DNA of 64,000 bases from Mauremys mutica (Eukaryota > Chordata > Testudines > Geoemydidae), in the NCBI RefSeq assembly GCF_020497125.1, contig NC_059075.1, positions 109,903,222-109,967,221 of the forward strand, written 5' to 3'. The position numbers and the translations under genes were made by a program. This document shows, piece after piece, positions 26,601 to 41,600 of the stretch. The notes beneath the pieces are model-generated. The model worked only from the letters and a program-made list of their open reading frames with translations. It was not told where the DNA came from and ran no database searches. Each line of letters begins with the position of its first letter. Position 1 is the first letter of the stretch.

Positions 26601-29600
26601 TGTGCAATAAAACAGAGAAATATGCTTCAAGCAAATCACTCCAAAAGAAAGAATTTCAGATCATGATTCTTTCCCTTCCCAGTCCCAGAAATAAAAGTGG
26701 TTTATGTACTCATTAGTAATTTATGCACAGTAGGCACAAGACCAATTCCTGTTAGCAAACAATGGAGTTTAATGACTAGTACATTTTAGGATCCTCCTAA
26801 AATCCTCATACAGCTAAGCTTACCATGATTGACAGTTCTCTTCTGAACGAATGGGTGTTCCTGGCTTGTAATATTTTCCCTTGGTATCGTAACAGCCACA
26901 CTTATCAACACACTCCATATCATCTTCATCAAAATAGGGCTTGTTCTCTGGACACTTTGGATAGCAGCCTGCAGTAACAAAGAGAGTTATGTTGACACTG
27001 GATCTCTTAGGGTACGTTTTCACTACCCGCCGTATCGGCGGGTAGCAATCGATTTCTCGGGGATCGATATATCGCGTCTCATCTAGACACGATATATCGA
27101 TCCCCGAACGCACTCCTGTCGACTCCGTAACTCCACCAACCCGAACGGCGGTAGCGGAGTCGACATGGGGAGCCGCGGACATCGATCCCGCGCCATGAGG
27201 ACGGTAGGTAAATTGATTTAAGATACTTCGACTTCAGCTACGTTATTCACGTAGCTGAAGTTGCGTATCTTATATCGATTTTCCCCCGTAGTGTAGACCT
27301 GCCCTTACACTGCGGGTGTCTCTAGACAACTATCTAAACCCTGCATTGATTTCTTTTTGAGGGGTGGAATTTCACCCTGAGTGACGTGATGCATATTGCT
27401 GCCATAGCATAAATTTCTCTCAGAGTTTAAATGCAATGATTTGGATTTTAATCCCAAAGAAGATCATGACCTCTTTAGAGAATTACACACAATTCAGAAA
27501 ACTCCATAATCACTAATCTGGCTTGTACTTTCTAATAAAAATATTAAATATATTGAGAAGAAGGAATTTTAGTTTAGGAATTTTTAATTAGCTTTTATAA
27601 GTACAGTGAGATATATATAATGCATTTTACCTTCCAAGCCTTGTAACTCATGAAGGCATTTTCCACTTGGGTTCCTGCAGGTCTTCATACAAGGGGACCC
27701 ACAAGGCTTGTAGTGCCACTCACATTCTCCTTGCGGGTTGTAGTAATCACAGAACAGAGCTGGAAGAGGGCAAAATGAGTGAAAATATTACATGTAACAA
27801 AATGTTTCTAAAGTGCTTCATAGCTATCCATATGTTGTGTACAAATCCCATAACACCAGCATAATTCTGCAAGTAGTGAACAGTAGTTATCCTGTTTCTA
27901 ATTCAATATGATTATCTTACTTCTACAGTTGTATTGAGTTCAGTGATGTTAAAAAGCCTCTACAAGACACTGATAGAAAGCATAAAACTCAATTAACTGG
28001 AACGTACAATTTTCAGCTGCTACTATGCATTGCTATTTACTATTTACTTACACTGTGACAGAAAACATCTATTATCTATCTATCTATCTATGTAACTAGA
28101 TAATACAGTAATTTAACAACTAATACAATCACTAGGGCACAGTTTTATTTTAATCATATCTACAATTGGAGATGTGTGGAGAGATTGGAAAAGGAAGTTT
28201 TGTAGATAGTTCTATTGATAATTTACTGTTTGCTTTGGGCTATTTTGCTATTTTCCAGATTGTAGTGCATCTCAGGAACAGTACTATACTCCTCTTCATT
28301 TCTTCCTATGTTTTTTTTTCCTTCTCGTTCTTTATTTCTCCCTTTCCCTCCATGAAGTTATGGGGTAATACTCACGACAGATAGATGGGGTTCTCCATGC
28401 AACACAAATGCCAGCCTCATTACATGCTTGAGCATATGAAGCTACCGCTGTACAGAAACATTCACAATCTCCCCCAGTGTCACAGGCACATGCATCAGTC
28501 ACACATGCTTCATAATATTCATTTGGTTCAACCTGTTAGAAAAAGAATACATGACATTTAATTTTTGTTCCATGCACTTGTCATCTTGCTTTGCAATAGC
28601 AATTCCCTCTCCTCCTAAAATTTCAGTCAAATGTTTGAAATGGATGCCCTTCTTTTCTTTTTCTCATGTAACATCATTTCCTATAGCAATGGAACTACAT
28701 GCAGAATAAACTATGATTTTGGGGAAAAAAGAGTCTAAGTTGGGGGGGGGGGGGAATTACAAGACTTTTTCTTTATAAACTCAAGTGCAGACATCAAGTG
28801 TAGGACATGCCTAGCATTAGTAATCATAAGAGAAGTGACTACCCTAACAGCTGTGGAATATTACAAGTTAATTGGAAAAAATAATATAATTAGATTAGTA
28901 CATCCTATCACAACAATCGTCCTGTTATCAATTAAATGTATTATTAGAAGCTAATCCTGCTGGACAGAATAACACATCCTGTGATTGTCCCATATAAAAA
29001 GGATTATCTGATGACATCTGTACAAGTGTCACGTATTTCTTTGATGTACCAGCTTACTTGGCAAAAAGAGAAAATGAATCTCAGTGAAATTTCTCTGTAG
29101 TCCTCCTGGAATTAGCTATAAGTCCAGTTTGGTCTTAAAGGACCTGATCCAGCTCCCATTGAAGTCAAATCTTTCCATTGACTTCAGTGTGGAACCAAAT
29201 CAAGCCCATGATGCTTCTTCCACAATCAAATGTACATATACATTAAAAAACAGGTAGCGCATCCTTATGTTTAGTGCAGGGAGTGGCAATGCAATGTGCA
29301 TAACTAAAGTACTCTGTATATAATATAGTTCCTGCTTAGAAGGATTCCACCTGAGGATTTGCTATACCTGAGAGTGACAGGCAGAGAATACTTTGCTGTT
29401 GATTATGCTGCACTGCTTCTGGGCCCAAGAGTTCCTGTAAGGGTTTGCACGGCAAGGATCCTTGTTGCTCTTGGCATCTGGGCAAGTAGGAGACACCTTC
29501 CAGCTGTTTCCAAACTCCAGCACATCTCCTACCACAGACTGACTTCTGGTGGTAAAGTCATTAATGCCATTGCCGTCATAGTTCCCACACAGGCCACAGA

Positions 29601-32600
29601 CCTGACCCTGCATAGAGAAACAAACAAACTGATGAGTGCTAATAAAATGTGTTTGCCAGCATCTGTGATTAACTGAAACTCTGACTTTTCAGATTTAATG
29701 TAGACTTTGGGTCTTCAGTGACAGCCTCACACTTTTCCCTGAAGATGCCTTTACCCAAAAATGTAGCCTTTTTTTTATTGTACTGAATCCTGTCTGAAGA
29801 AAGGAGTAAAGTAGACACATAATTTTGTTCTTAGGATTTTTTTTTAAAAAACAACAATGAATTAACTATTTTTATTTAATTTTGAATATACCTTAGTAAT
29901 TACCTTTAATGAGTGTTCTGCTACTAGTTAGTTATGAAATCATTATGTAATTTGTGGACATGAATGATGTATTTAGAAGCAGCCTATCACTCCACTACAT
30001 TCTGTCACTCTAAAGGATCTATTTTGGGACACCACCAAAAGGCTGAAAATATGCAATAGGAATTCATTCAATCTTGCAGTCGCAATCTTACTTATGTTTC
30101 ACTGCACTTCCATTTTCTCCTTCAAGAGATAACGCCAAAGTGTATCCATAAGAGTTGATCCCAGTCACACAGCTTCTGAAACTCACCTTAAAATCTGGGC
30201 TGAGCTTGATGAATATGCTGGTTTTCTTATCCCACATGAGAATCAACCCAGTGTCGGTGTCAATCACCATGTAGATGCCCATGTAACGGACCTTGTATGG
30301 CACTTCCCCTCCACGGACCTTCTCTATCACTTCAAACTTTCCATCACTGAGTACCAGTTCATAGTTCTGAAATAGGAAGAAAAGCCAGTTAAAAAGCCAA
30401 CAGATTTAATATATCCATAACTATCTGAATTATTCATAGAATTTCTTCCTAAGCTATAGCGCAATTGCTGGCAGCAAGTTTGGAAGTCTAGGAAAAGTTA
30501 TGCTGTCTGATTGGATATTTTTACAGTGAGATCTACCTTGGACAATCTATTGTGTATCCTGCTCATGTCAGAGACCAGATACACATGTTCTTCCCCACAG
30601 TTTATCAAAGAAGCTACGCACCCCTAGGAAGACTTTAATGGCCTTTGAGCAGGTGGTCCCAGTGGTTCCACAGGGGATGTTCTCCGTGATAACTCGGAAG
30701 GTTCCAAGACTGGTACTGTTCTTACCACAGTAATCCTGAGAACAGGAGTGATAGTTAGTGTTAGTGAAGCAAGGTCACCACATGTAGGAACACAAGATAC
30801 TTTTAGTGGTGTAATAATCCTAGGAAAGAAGCTCAGTACCTGGACCAGTGTGTATTCACAATCTCCACTAAAGCTGAAGCGTTTGCCATCGAAAGTAATG
30901 TAATGACCATCTCCATAAACAGAACAGGTTGCCAGGCAAGATTCATTGGTGCATTGCCACATTCTGTTTTTACAAGTGCTAGGAGGGAGAAAAAAGTCCA
31001 AATGTAACAAAAATACTTTAACATATTCATTTCTCCTTATATATCCAGATGTAAATTTGATTCAGAATTTGTTTATCTCCAGAATACAGTAACCCAGGGG
31101 TTGGCAACTTTTCAGAAGTGGTGTGCCGAGTCTTCATTTATTCACTCTAATTTAAGGTTTCGCATGCCAGTAATATATTTTAACGTTTTCAGAAGGTCTC
31201 TTTCTATAAGTCTATAATATATAACTAAACTATTGTTGTACGTAAAGTAAATAAGGTTTTAAAAATGTTTAAGAAGCTTCATTTAAAATTAAATTAAAAT
31301 GCAAAGCCCCCCGGACCGGTGGCCAGGACTCAGTGTGAGTGCCACTGAAAATCAGCTTGTGTGCCGCCTTTGGCACACGTGCCATAGGTTGCCTACCCCT
31401 GCAGTAAACCTATGGTACTGGGAAATAGGGCTTACTCATGCTAAACAGTAATGCATTGTAGCCCTGGACCAACAGCACATAGACCCCATTAATTCCCAAA
31501 GATTAATTTATTTTATGATTAAATGGGTGATATGATTAAGAGCCATTTAAAAACCTCTTGGATTTCAAAACCTTTTAGAATTTTTGGAGATGTATGCACC
31601 ATTGAGGGACTGCATATAGACTGAGCAGGTATGAAGTTTTCCTGTGCAGCTCTAATGGAGATGAGCGCATATAAAGCCCACCATTGTCCTGCTCATTTGC
31701 TAACTATTCTTGTTTGGCTTTGAAAGAATGAAGAGAGCCTGGATTTTTTTTATGCTGAATATTAGATTTCCACAGTAGATACCAATGTGAAACTAACTAC
31801 TAACCCTCTTGCAGTGAAGGATCCCATTGCCAACCAAATTCTAGTGCACAGGCTATGTGTATATCTATCATCACCTTCTGTTGCATGGAATATGAGCCCC
31901 ACTTGAGTGTGTGCTGTAAATCTTCAATCTGCTACAGCAAAATGAGATTCTTCGCAAGTTTAAGTGACACAGACATGTACCTTTAGGGTTGTGAAAACCA
32001 TAACTATTCAACATATACCTACCAGGTGTTACAGTTGACTTTGATTGTTTCTCCTGGATTGTAGGAGGCCTCATTGTGAACACATGGACAATCCCCCACA
32101 GCTACACAGCCACCTTTGCCATCTGACACTAGATCATTAGGGCACACGCAGCCAGAGACACACTGTGTGCTGTACTGTAAGAACCATAGAGAAAACATCA
32201 CTTGATAAATCATGGCAGTGGAAAAGAAACATTTAACTACAACAGCACAGAGTGTGAGAGATTTAATTTTGGTCAGGATATGAAAATGTTTTCAAGTGGG
32301 CATAAGGAATTGGGACTTACGCATCCCATGTCAAGAGTCTGACAGCTCTTCTGGCACTCGGATCCAATTGTGCCTGCAGTGACATTGCTGCAGTCAAAGT
32401 AGACCATGGGAGCTACACAGACTGCAGGAGACAAAAGCCATAAGACATTTGGGATCAAACACAAAGTTATCAGTTATTGCTACAGTAATTATTTGTCATG
32501 AATATGTCTCCAAAGAGCCCTGATTTTAGAGTTAAGCCAAGGAACACAATCTAGTTACAATGGTCCAGTTACTGGTAAATAACCTTCATTTGCTCTGTCA

Positions 32601-35600
32601 CACATTTTAGCTCTCTGCTGAAATCATTTTAGCCATGGAGCTGAGCATAAGGCTTTGTTTAGAATTATAAATGACCTCAGATATAGGAGCTCATTGCCTT
32701 CAGTTGTAAACTTGGAATACAATTCTTCATTATTGTTAGTACAGAAAATTTGCAACTAAGTTACACATTACTTAACAAAATCTATTTGAATCTTTATATA
32801 ATATATTTCAATTCAGTTAATCCTGTAATAATTGGGCCGTAATTAATGGGACAGATTTTAGAACAGCATATGCATAGTTTTCACATGCAATGTAACTGCA
32901 TGCACAAATGGCCAGTTAGTTACAGAACTGGTTATTTGCATGTTTAATTGCCCCCTCTGCAAGCACAGATATGGTAACTGTAGCCAAATCCTGCAGTCTT
33001 TATTCAGTTAAAACTCCCACTGACACCAGTGGGAGTTTTTTGTTTGAGGAGTGACTGCAGGATTGGGGGCTACGTCTTGGATAAGCACCTAATAATAGCT
33101 GTAGTATTAAACGTCTGAACCAGAAGTATGGCCAGAGCCCTGGCCATGAATGTCATTAAAAAAATTGCCATTGGCACATGAGGAATATTTGGATCTTAAT
33201 GTTTTTTCTTCTGCTGTATGGAGAATAGAGTCTGTGGTATGTTATACTTTTGGGTTTTACCTAATACCTACTGAAATATGTGATAAGTTCTTTGAACCAC
33301 CTTTCAGTTGTTAAGAAATACATCTTACCATCATTTCTTTGTTGATTCTTGTTACTATATTAACAGCTGTATTATTTTTCTTTATTGTTTGCTTCCTTTT
33401 GCTGACTTTCATTTTTAAGAAGTCTCATAGAAATTTGCCTTTTGGAGAACAATTCATAAAGGACACCCCTCACCCTATATTTATCAAGTTACTGGCATCC
33501 AGTAATTTTTGCTTTTTTAGGAAATTCAGTGATTACTGGTATTATGTACTCCCTAAGGAACTTTTCTTTTTTATCTGTAACACTATGACCAGAACTTATC
33601 TTGCTCTGAATTAGATCCTTGAGTTCTTGTCATATTTTGTTTCCACTATGCCACAGTATAAAGAAATGGTACTTTGCATTTCAAAAATTACATACTCGCT
33701 ACTACAAAACTGCTATGCAAATAGTTTCTGATGTTATAATTTCCCTACTGGGTTTCGAATGTTTGCTGTCTTCATCATTGTAATAAAACTGAGTTCACTC
33801 AGAAGTGTGAGAGGGAATTAAAATAAAGCTTAAAGGAGTTATACCTGGTTCTGGTTTCACTCTAACGCAGTCCAGATTTCCATGTGTGCAAGAGCTGTGA
33901 CAAAGAGAAGGGAATTATGTTTGCTTCAAATCATAGTTAGTTACATGGAGAGCTGCTTCTATCTTGCCATACAGCCAGTCTTTCCTATGGAATCTGGAAT
34001 ACTGAAATGCCACCTTGTGGCCAGAGATAGAAAGTGTCCTTTCAACATAATTGTGTGTATTGTTTGCATATAATTTCTGCGATAGCTGTCCAAAAAACAA
34101 ACAAGCTTGTGCCTTATGCTAAGACAATGCCACCCAGTCAGTTTGTCGACATAGATTATTACACTTAAAAAGTTTCTTCTGTAATATTATTCGTTTCACT
34201 AGCATTCCTCATTTTAAGTACAGGGAATATCAAACTGGTAGACTTTTTTAATCTAGAAGAAACCTTTTAAATTCAGAGAGAAAGCATGGCTAATTGAGTT
34301 AGTTGACTGGATTAAAGAAAGATTTCTAAACAAAGACAATCCTAAAAATTCATGAGTAATTGTGATTTTCACACTGAAAATTCTTAAACGGGGAAAGAAA
34401 CTCATTTGACTTGACTAGACTCCATAAACTATATATGATTCAATGATTGCCAGCGTTCAGCCCCAGGGTTTTGTTAAAGAACTTCTTACCATATGACACC
34501 ATTGTCGTGAACAACCTCTCCAGAAGGTAGCACAGATCCTTTGTAATAACAAGGACAGCTAGTAGCAGGCACGCATTTGCCATTTTCATCCATGTAAGTT
34601 CCATTTGCGCAGGTACAGCCATCAACTGGAGTGAACTTGATGTTGCATGTGACATCGGGCTCGCTCAAAGATCGGCAAGTGGGTTGACAGGAATTGACAA
34701 CGTAGCTGTACGTCAGGGATTTGGGGCACGAGGTTATGGCTTGAGAGAGTAAAATAAAGTATGTTACATTCATAGCTTATTTAATGATGGCTATAAATGC
34801 CAAATTTTGGATATATTGTGTATGATCAAACAGATCCTGTATGTCCACAGATTAAAATGGAATGGATGAAATTCTGCAGTAAGGTCAATAATAATGTAAT
34901 TTACATGGATTCTGCTAAAAAATTTACCCCCACATTACTATCTCGGATGGGTACACTAGAGAACCCCATTGCTGTCAATGAGGTTTCTCCAGTTTAAACA
35001 AGAGGAGAATTTAACCCATATTAATTTATATAGTTTATTTTTTTGGTTTGTTTATTTTCTTCCTTCCACCATCAGTATATTAAAGTAATAAAACTGGAAG
35101 CATCCTAATTATATTAAATCGACAGTCAAAGCCTTATGATCCCTGATATTTCCTTGGGACTTTCATTCAGTGTAGGCATGATTCTCATGAAGCATCTTCT
35201 TTAAGTAACTTTCTACTTATCTTTCATGATGCCCCCCATTACTCATACCCCTTAGATTCCATAAGAGAATTGTTGATAGGACATCATCAAACTTTTGTTT
35301 AAGATTTGACTGGGAGAGCCCTGGATTTCTTGGAAACTGGTATAAAGGGCCCACTGGCTGATCATTTTTAACCAGTGAATGGTTTTAAAACTTACTGCAG
35401 ACATTGGTCCTCCATCCATTCAACAGGACTCCTTTGGCAGCACAGGCTTTGACATAGGTAGAGAGGGCAGCACACATACAATCCTCACTCTTTTCACAGT
35501 TACAGGTGTCAAACAGACAGTTCTAGGAATACATATAAGACTCATTAGTAATCACTGAACTGCCCATCCAAAGAAATTTCACTTTAAGTTTTTGCATTCA

Positions 35601-38600
35601 CATGTCAAAATCACTGGCTCTATTTAGTCTTATAATGGATTATAGGGCCAAATTCTACTTTGATGTACTCACTTTGCAACCTATTGGACCAAATGGTGCT
35701 CTGATTTACCCCAGTGTAGATCTGAAGTATGTCAATTGGTTTATTCTGGATTTTCATCAATGTAACTGACAGCAGAATTTGGCCCATTAATGTCTGTATG
35801 TTTATATCAGTATAAAAATCTAAGCATTTCTTTCTTTGCAGTCAGTTATCTAAGAGTGTTTCAGACACACAAAGTTAGATTACTTCCCTGCAAGGGAAAT
35901 TACCCTGAGTACCTGCCAGAAAGATGCAATACTTTACAAGGAAGTAAAATAGATGCCTGCAGCTATATTTTTATGTTCCTCCTTTTATTTGAGGAAAAAA
36001 TAGTTTTACTATTTACATCAGATATTTACAGTCAATACAATGTTGTATTCAAAGTGAAATGAGTAAACTTATCTTCCTGACAGTGTAAAGAAAAATGCCC
36101 ACTTAGAGAAAGAGTAGATTACATGAAATCAAATTACAGTTAAACGTTATTGTAGCCTGATGAACTTGTCAGAAGCACTTTGGGTGATTACACCAGCTCC
36201 TCCTGTTCGGTATGTGTTTCTCCTGGCGCTTGGTTTCAGGGATCAGACTCTTATTGGTGCTATTATAAAGGTGAAAGAAATAACTAGCAAAGTACCGTGT
36301 GGTAAACATCTGGATTCACTGTTGAGTGGCATTCAGCAAAAGGTCCTTGAGTATCAGTCAGCAATCCACACCAGTGCTGAGCATATTTTTCTGTAAAAAC
36401 AGAAAATGCTATGAATTCATGTTTTACTTTATGGGTTAAATTCTCTTCCCAGTTACATCACTGTAAGCCCGTTGTGTTCAGTGGATTTGCAGAAAAATAA
36501 CAAAGAGTAGAATTTGGCTCTGTATTTCTTCAAACACAAAAAATTGCCCACTCTCTTTGTACAGAAATATGAATGTGTCATAAAATGACTGACGCTAAAT
36601 CACAATGGCTGCCTTTGATTAAGCTGGTAAAACTTGAGCTGGTGTTTTGAAAAAGGAGATTTTCAATGTAGATTACCAATGGCTCAATTCATATTAGCAG
36701 CAGAAAGAGTGGCTTGTGGACCTTAAAAACTTAAGTTCTTTATTGGTTAGAACAGAAGATTGAGAGCCTTGAACCAATGAATTCTAAGTATGATTCATGA
36801 CTCACTGTGTGACACTGGGCAAGTTATATACAGTCCAAACATGCCAAGTTCTGAGCACACCACACCTTCTAAGATGGCACTCAGCATCTTACAGGATGGA
36901 ATGATAACCTCTTCAATGACTCAGTTTCCCCATATGCAAAATGGGAATCTTAACACTTCACTTCTTATCTCACAGGGCTATTGTGAGGCTCTAAAATTCT
37001 CTATTAGTCTTAAGTATTATTATTATTTATTAAGAGAAAACCTCAGTCTTGTCTGACAGAAAATGGGTAGGCAAGATTGGATGAGTTAAAATGAGTTGCA
37101 ACATCCTGTTAATATTTCTTACAGTTAAATAATTGCTTTGTTTTTCAAGCTAATCTTCTTTTATGATTTAATTTTTAAACCCATCTATTTGTAACATGGA
37201 ACTTAGAATCTGAATTCATTTCTGCTACCTATTTTTGTCAGATTTGTTTAGTCTTCTATTATAACAAACATACCATTTTCTATGCTGAGTGTACAGGGGT
37301 TCTCAAAGATGTTTTTGACATCAGGACAATCACCCTGGGTTTTCCAGGTATTGGCAAAAGCGGCTGCTGTTCCTTCCACTATGCCATTTGTGGCTTTGAA
37401 GTCATCTGCTTGGATATTGTTGAAGTTTCCACAAAGACCTTAGTGGGAAGCAAAAGGATTTTGAATCTCCCATGCAAGGTCAAAAGTAATTTCAATGAGT
37501 GAGCTCCTTCCTGATTATGCACCTTGTTCAAGACTCATGTCTCTGGGTTGCTGGTACAACCTTTGTATCTCTGAAAGCTTTCTTTCAGGACATTTTCCTT
37601 TGAATATCAGACTAACCTGGCTACTTTTCCTATCGCTATTTCAGGGGCCCTGCAGAACTCTTCAAAACCCACTGATTGGCTATGCTTTTGGCTTCTGCGT
37701 CTGAAACACCACTACACTTTTATTTGATCAGAGTAAACATAACATAAAAGTACAAATAGCATTCAGTGACCCTTCTACTTCTTACTCCTAGAGAGAAAGC
37801 TTAATCTTATAAAAGCTCAGCAGTGCTTCCTTTCCTGATCACAGTCTAACTCTCTGACTGTCTCTGATCCTGCTGCCTGTCTCCCACCCAAACAAGCAGT
37901 CTGGCTGGTGCTTCTCCACAGTAGGAAAGACACTTATTAGATAAGTCCACTTACCACATGTCTGCCCTTTGTGGGACGGGTCTAAGTTTACAAAGAGTTG
38001 CATGATGGGTACAAGCTGCAGCTGAAGCTGAAGCCCAAAATTTGTTTGTACAGTGATGAAGAATGATGATGGCCTGAAGATAGTGACATTGGCTATGGAC
38101 AAAGAACACAATAAATCCATTTTTTATGTGATTAAAAATTGAAACAACTGTCCATTATTTACAAAGATTCTCTTTATACTAAGTGTCTGCTACATGTAGT
38201 GTGAAGCTTTCACTTGGAGAAAAAAAGGAGAGTTAATTTGAACTGGATCTAAAATCTAGTACAAAGTTAGTCTATTACTATTCTAGGCAGCAAGCAGGCA
38301 GAACACGCCTCCAGGCTGGTAATTTCTTTGGAACAAGTTGAAGAACATGAATTTCTGTGTCCAAACAGACTTTGGCTCTGTGAGAATTACCTAACATGAT
38401 TTTGTCCTAGGATCCAATCTGGAAATACTTGATACACATACAGTACTTGTACTTCCTGTATATGTGGGGAAGAAACTAAGGAGGTCTGGATAGAGTGAAA
38501 GTCTTTAATGATGAACAATGTTCATGAAAACAGGCAGAAGAGGCATAGGGCAACTTCATGGCTCAGTAAGTTGTAGTCCCAGTGTATATCAGAATTTGCT

Positions 38601-41600
38601 TTTTACTCGTACAGTACTACTTGGATCTGGAAATATCAGCGTGATAGTGTATGTGTGTATAGAAGATGTTCTCTAATGGTTACGTAACAATAGCCGATTA
38701 TCTCCAAACTCAAAAATGCTGAATGAGCAAAAACAATTATTTTAAAAATAAGAGGTTCCTGCAGGGTAACTGACTTAAGAATGTAATGGAGAGTAGAAGC
38801 AAAGCACTAGGCTAGCAAGTCAACGTCCGCGAATGCCACAGATGTCTCCTAAAAGAACATACCTGCAGAGAAGGGCAACTGGGTGAAGATCGTATTCACA
38901 AACACGCTGCCAGAAGGTTTGATCACAACAATCTGGCAAGAAGAAAAAGACAGTGATCGGCAAGCAGGTTTAGGAACTGTTCAGCACTTTCCAAATATTT
39001 CATATCTAGTATTGCTCAAGACGAAGAAAAAGGCCGGACACTTGATATAGTGAAAATCAACTTTTCAACACAACTTTTTTTGTTACTATACTATTTTCTA
39101 TAGTTGTTATAACTAGCAATTATTTAGAAAATCTGTATAAAACGTAAACACCAGAGAACTACCAGCGTCTTTACTTCCATTATCTGCACTGCGATTTCTT
39201 TTTGCTTGATCAAGGTTATATCTTATTTGAACAGAAATCAGTGCTGACTTCTTAGCTGTGATGTTCTTTTTTGTGCGTGTATCTACCATAAACATTACAT
39301 ATGTATGTTCACTGGTACAGGATTTGGGATCAGGGACCATCCATGTTCAAATATTTTTCCATCTGGACACAACATAAGTCTGAACACAGTTCCTACTGCA
39401 TCAGGAACAGAAGTTGTGGTGAGTCTAGTTGGTGATGGTTAAACACTTTTTGCAAGCTACAGATCACTAAATTTTTTCTCTGGTCTTCAGTTTAAGTCCA
39501 TCCTTCCTACCCACAGCTAACTACCCAATAACTATCAATTTTAAAAACATTCAGGCAAAAGGTTGGGTATCTGTTTTTACTACGTACAGTTTGTCCTCCA
39601 CTTATGCTGATGGCTACACCTTTCAGGCATGTCTCAGTGTCGGTTAGGCCACATTTGCGGACTTCTCCTAGAACAGTGAAGGCATCGCTGTCACAGAGCT
39701 GGAAAAAAGAAAAACCAAACCCATTAAATGAAAAGGGATCAATATCAAATAAGATTCTGGGTAAACTGGGTCATTGTAAATTTTGCTCATTCCATCTCTT
39801 TGTCTCTCTCTCATATGCACACCCATTTACACTCACCAAAGTAAGCTGGCGTAAACACATGCAACACAATGAAAAGTATCAGCTGACCATGGCATTAAAT
39901 ACTTGAGGTACCCATGAGGAGATTTCAGAAGTCTTAATGTTCAGACATTCCTAGATTAGCAACAGATATTTTTGTGGCATTCTCTTTTCAGTTAAAATTT
40001 AACTTGACCTTACATGAAAAGGATTTCTAGCACACAACTGTTAGGTGAGGAAAGATAATTCTTTGTGTGTGTTATTTTTAATATTAAGTCTTTACTACTT
40101 TTTTTACAGAAGTTATTATATATAAGTCAATGACAGCGGTATATAGGGCCTGACTTTTGCAATGACTCTGATGGACTCTTATTCAGGTACATAATCATTA
40201 CCACCCCCATTCATTCTCACATTCCGTATTCCATACATATCACAGTCCTAAGTTATTAATTTATCTAAAAAACACACATACATTTTAGATCCTACTCCTG
40301 AGTAGGAGTTCTGAGTCTTTTGCTTTGAGACTGAACAGTTATGCATGTATATTGGGAAAGGGTAATATGAAAGCTGATAGTCAGTTTGCATGAGAACTAT
40401 AAATGACGCTTCTGATATGAAGAACATTTAATCAAGGAAGGCAAACTGGGTGCAAACTGGATTAAGGGTGACAATGGAGGCAGAAAGGGGGGTTAACTTT
40501 ACTCAGAAAGAAAAAATTACAAAACACAGGACAGAGGAGATTTATTTGAAAATGTATAGTAGCCATCTGCAGGTTATATAGAGGGGGTCTGGAAAATGCA
40601 ATGTAATTCATAAGCAAACCTCCCTGCCCCTAAAAAATAGACATTCCTAATGTATCCAGCTACCTGATTAAGTCTTTGCATATGTTTATTCTGGGCCTAT
40701 TCCAAAGCCCATTGAAGTCATTGGAAAGAATCCAATTAATTTCATTGGTCTTTGGTTCAAGCCCCATGTTGAGACTTCCAGTAGCACTAATTAAGTTGCA
40801 TCCTCTCTAGTTAAAGAATCTTCCTATACTAAGTTGCATTGGCAGTAAATGCCCAATTATAGTTACCTTTGTCAGGATATAGCTACAATCTCCAAAGAAG
40901 GAATAACGTTTCTCATCAAATGTGGAGATGTGGGAACCTCCTTCAATGGAGCAAGTCCCAGGGCAGGAACGGCTGACACAACTCCACTGGCCTCCAGTAC
41001 AGGTACTGAAATAAAAGAAAAAGAGATGTTTGTTAAGCTTGAGTGACACAAGCTTAAGAAAAATGGGAGAAATTAGGGACAGATGACGCCTTCATTTCCC
41101 CCCCCCTGCTGTTTTTATCACTGTTTGCAAGTAAACTAACTGATATTGCATTGTGTCAAGTATGAGAGGGGTAGCCATGTTAGTCCATATCCACAAAAAC
41201 AACGGGAAGTCTGGTGGCACCTTGAAGACTAACACATTTATTTGGGCATAAGCTTTCATGGGCAAAAGGTAAAGTTACTCCCTTCTCTGCATGTGTCAGT
41301 ATAATAATGTCTGCATCTCTAATTTTCACTCCATGCATCTAAAGAACTGGGTTAAGGTGCCACCGGACTCCTCGTTGTCTTTTTGATATTGCATTAAAAA
41401 CTCAGAATGAATAGGGAAAGGCATTTGTGTCTTCACGGTAATGATGTTTTAACCTAAAGCTATTCATTGTAAATCTTTGGACCAAATTCAGCCCTTGTGA
41501 AAGTGGAAGCAATTTTATTGAATACCAAGGAATTTTTCTCACACTGAATTTGGCCTCTTACCTGCATTAGCATGAGTCAAAATTCAGAGCATGTTAAATA

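Noticed and set aside
31871..32213. Two 64-70 residue minus frames extending past exon 21
   Set aside because: Only 32023-32174 is coding. The extensions run through clear splice sites into intron.
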